DNA from: an uncultured Clostridium sp.
Lineage (GTDB): Bacteria > Bacillota > Clostridia > TANB77 > CAG-508
NCBI GenBank assembly: GCA_946498265.1
Contig: CAMMNR010000099.1
Location: 1 to 6,741 of the forward strand
Direction: 5' to 3'
DNA length: 6,741 nt
Of the stretch, positions 6,428 to 6,741 are shown one piece after another; position 1 is the stretch's first letter, and each line of letters begins with the position of its first letter. Under the pieces are notes generated by a model that was given only the letters and a program-made list of their open reading frames with translations, was not told where the DNA came from and made no database searches. The translations under genes and the position numbers were made by a program.

Positions 6428-6670
6428 ATGGTTATGGATAAGGATTTTAATGGTTTTCCACCATATATGGATTTTGGTATGCAATCTCAAAATGGAATGG
6501 ATATGAATGAATTGTATAAAGACCCTATGTTTAATCCTATAATGCAATATGAGCAAGCTTATAGCTATTATCGCTATTTGTGTATGCAGATGGATTATAA
6601 AATTAAGTGTAAAGAATATGAAAAAATGTGCGGACATTCTCAGGATAGAAACCAAAGAGAGATAAAATAG
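6428..6670 (+). CDS. Small hypothetical Met/Tyr-rich protein, possibly sporulation-related
   Basis: 80 residues with 11 Met, 9 Tyr and 3 Cys (52, 61, 68). The N-terminal half (1-40) is polar and Pro/Gly/Met-rich without predicted helices. Residues 41-67 (core YEQAYSYYRYLCMQMDYKIK) look like one amphipathic helix rich in aromatics. There is no signal peptide or membrane span. The ideal SD and the coherent composition argue that it is expressed. I do not recognise the family. Small Tyr/Met-rich proteins occur among spore coat and crust components, and the position 99 bases after a ylbJ-like gene in the same direction fits a sporulation role, but this is inference only. Its TAG stop, the only non-TAA stop visible here, shares its last base with the GGGACGG repeat that follows. 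The natural C-terminus may therefore have been altered by insertion of that element. Confidence 0.75.
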   Translation: MVMDKDFNGFPPYMDFGMQSQNGMDMNELYKDPMFNPIMQYEQAYSYYRYLCMQMDYKIKCKEYEKMCGHSQDRNQREIK

Positions 6671-6741
6671 GGACGGTTCTTAATAAGCATTTTTGTGCCA
6701 AAGGGGACGGGCTATTTTGGCACACTTTATTTATTCAGCAT
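6670..6741 (+). mobile_element. REP-like GGGACGG hairpin repeat, left end of a possible element continuing past the window
   Basis: GGGACGG occurs at 6670-6676 and again at 6704-6710. The second copy sits in the 13-base loop of a perfect 9-bp hairpin, TGTGCCAAA (6694-6702) with TTTGGCACA (6716-6724). The G-rich bases stand out sharply from the AT-rich surroundings. From memory, repeats with GGGACGG and TGTGCCAA/TTGGCACA blocks are widespread in Firmicutes and often flank REP-associated Y1 tyrosine transposase genes. No transposase is visible here. The hairpin is followed by CTTTATTTATT and might also end transcription of the small gene, though the T run is poor. Confidence 0.6.

Overview
The window is very AT-rich (roughly a quarter G+C by eye), uses AGA/AAA/ATA-heavy codons with the standard code, and has strong GGAGG-type ribosome binding sites. 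With a YlbJ/SpoVV-type sporulation membrane protein, this points to a low-GC, spore-forming member of the Firmicutes (Bacillota), most likely class Clostridia. I cannot name genus or species.

Layout: The left two thirds is read on the minus strand as murB (4378-3386), then a YvcK/GlmR-family protein (3324-1702), then a glycogen-debranching-type enzyme (1599 to beyond the left edge). The gaps are 61 and 102 bases and I see no terminator in either, so this looks like one transcription unit. It joins cell-wall precursor synthesis (MurB reduces UDP-GlcNAc-enolpyruvate), a UDP-sugar-binding regulator of carbon flow (YvcK/GlmR family) and storage-polysaccharide breakdown. Many Firmicutes have rapZ between murB and yvcK, and whiA after yvcK. 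Neither is in those places here.

Upstream of murB, a minus-strand terminator (4518-4554) ends a separate one-gene unit for a 166-residue all-helical protein (5074-4574). Its centre is five tandem 8-residue repeats. It has a recognisable extended -10 promoter inside a 150-195-base AT-rich divergent region that also holds a 12-bp inverted repeat.

On the plus strand, a ylbJ/spoVV-like gene (5270-6328) is followed by a small Met/Tyr-rich protein gene (6428-6670). The window ends in a GGGACGG-type hairpin repeat (6670-6741 and probably beyond). This resembles the REP-like repeats known to lie beside Y1 transposases in Firmicutes.

Most of the window is recognisable housekeeping and sporulation content. 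The less ordinary items are the hairpin between the Shine-Dalgarno and start codon of the debranching gene, the four-residue leucine ladder of the helical protein, the membrane-anchored and Lys-tailed YvcK with an altered phosphate-loop region, and the terminal repeat that supplies part of a stop codon. I found no defence system, CRISPR array, rRNA or tRNA, and no clear evidence of a wholly new multi-gene system. No gene-free stretch exceeds 200 bases.
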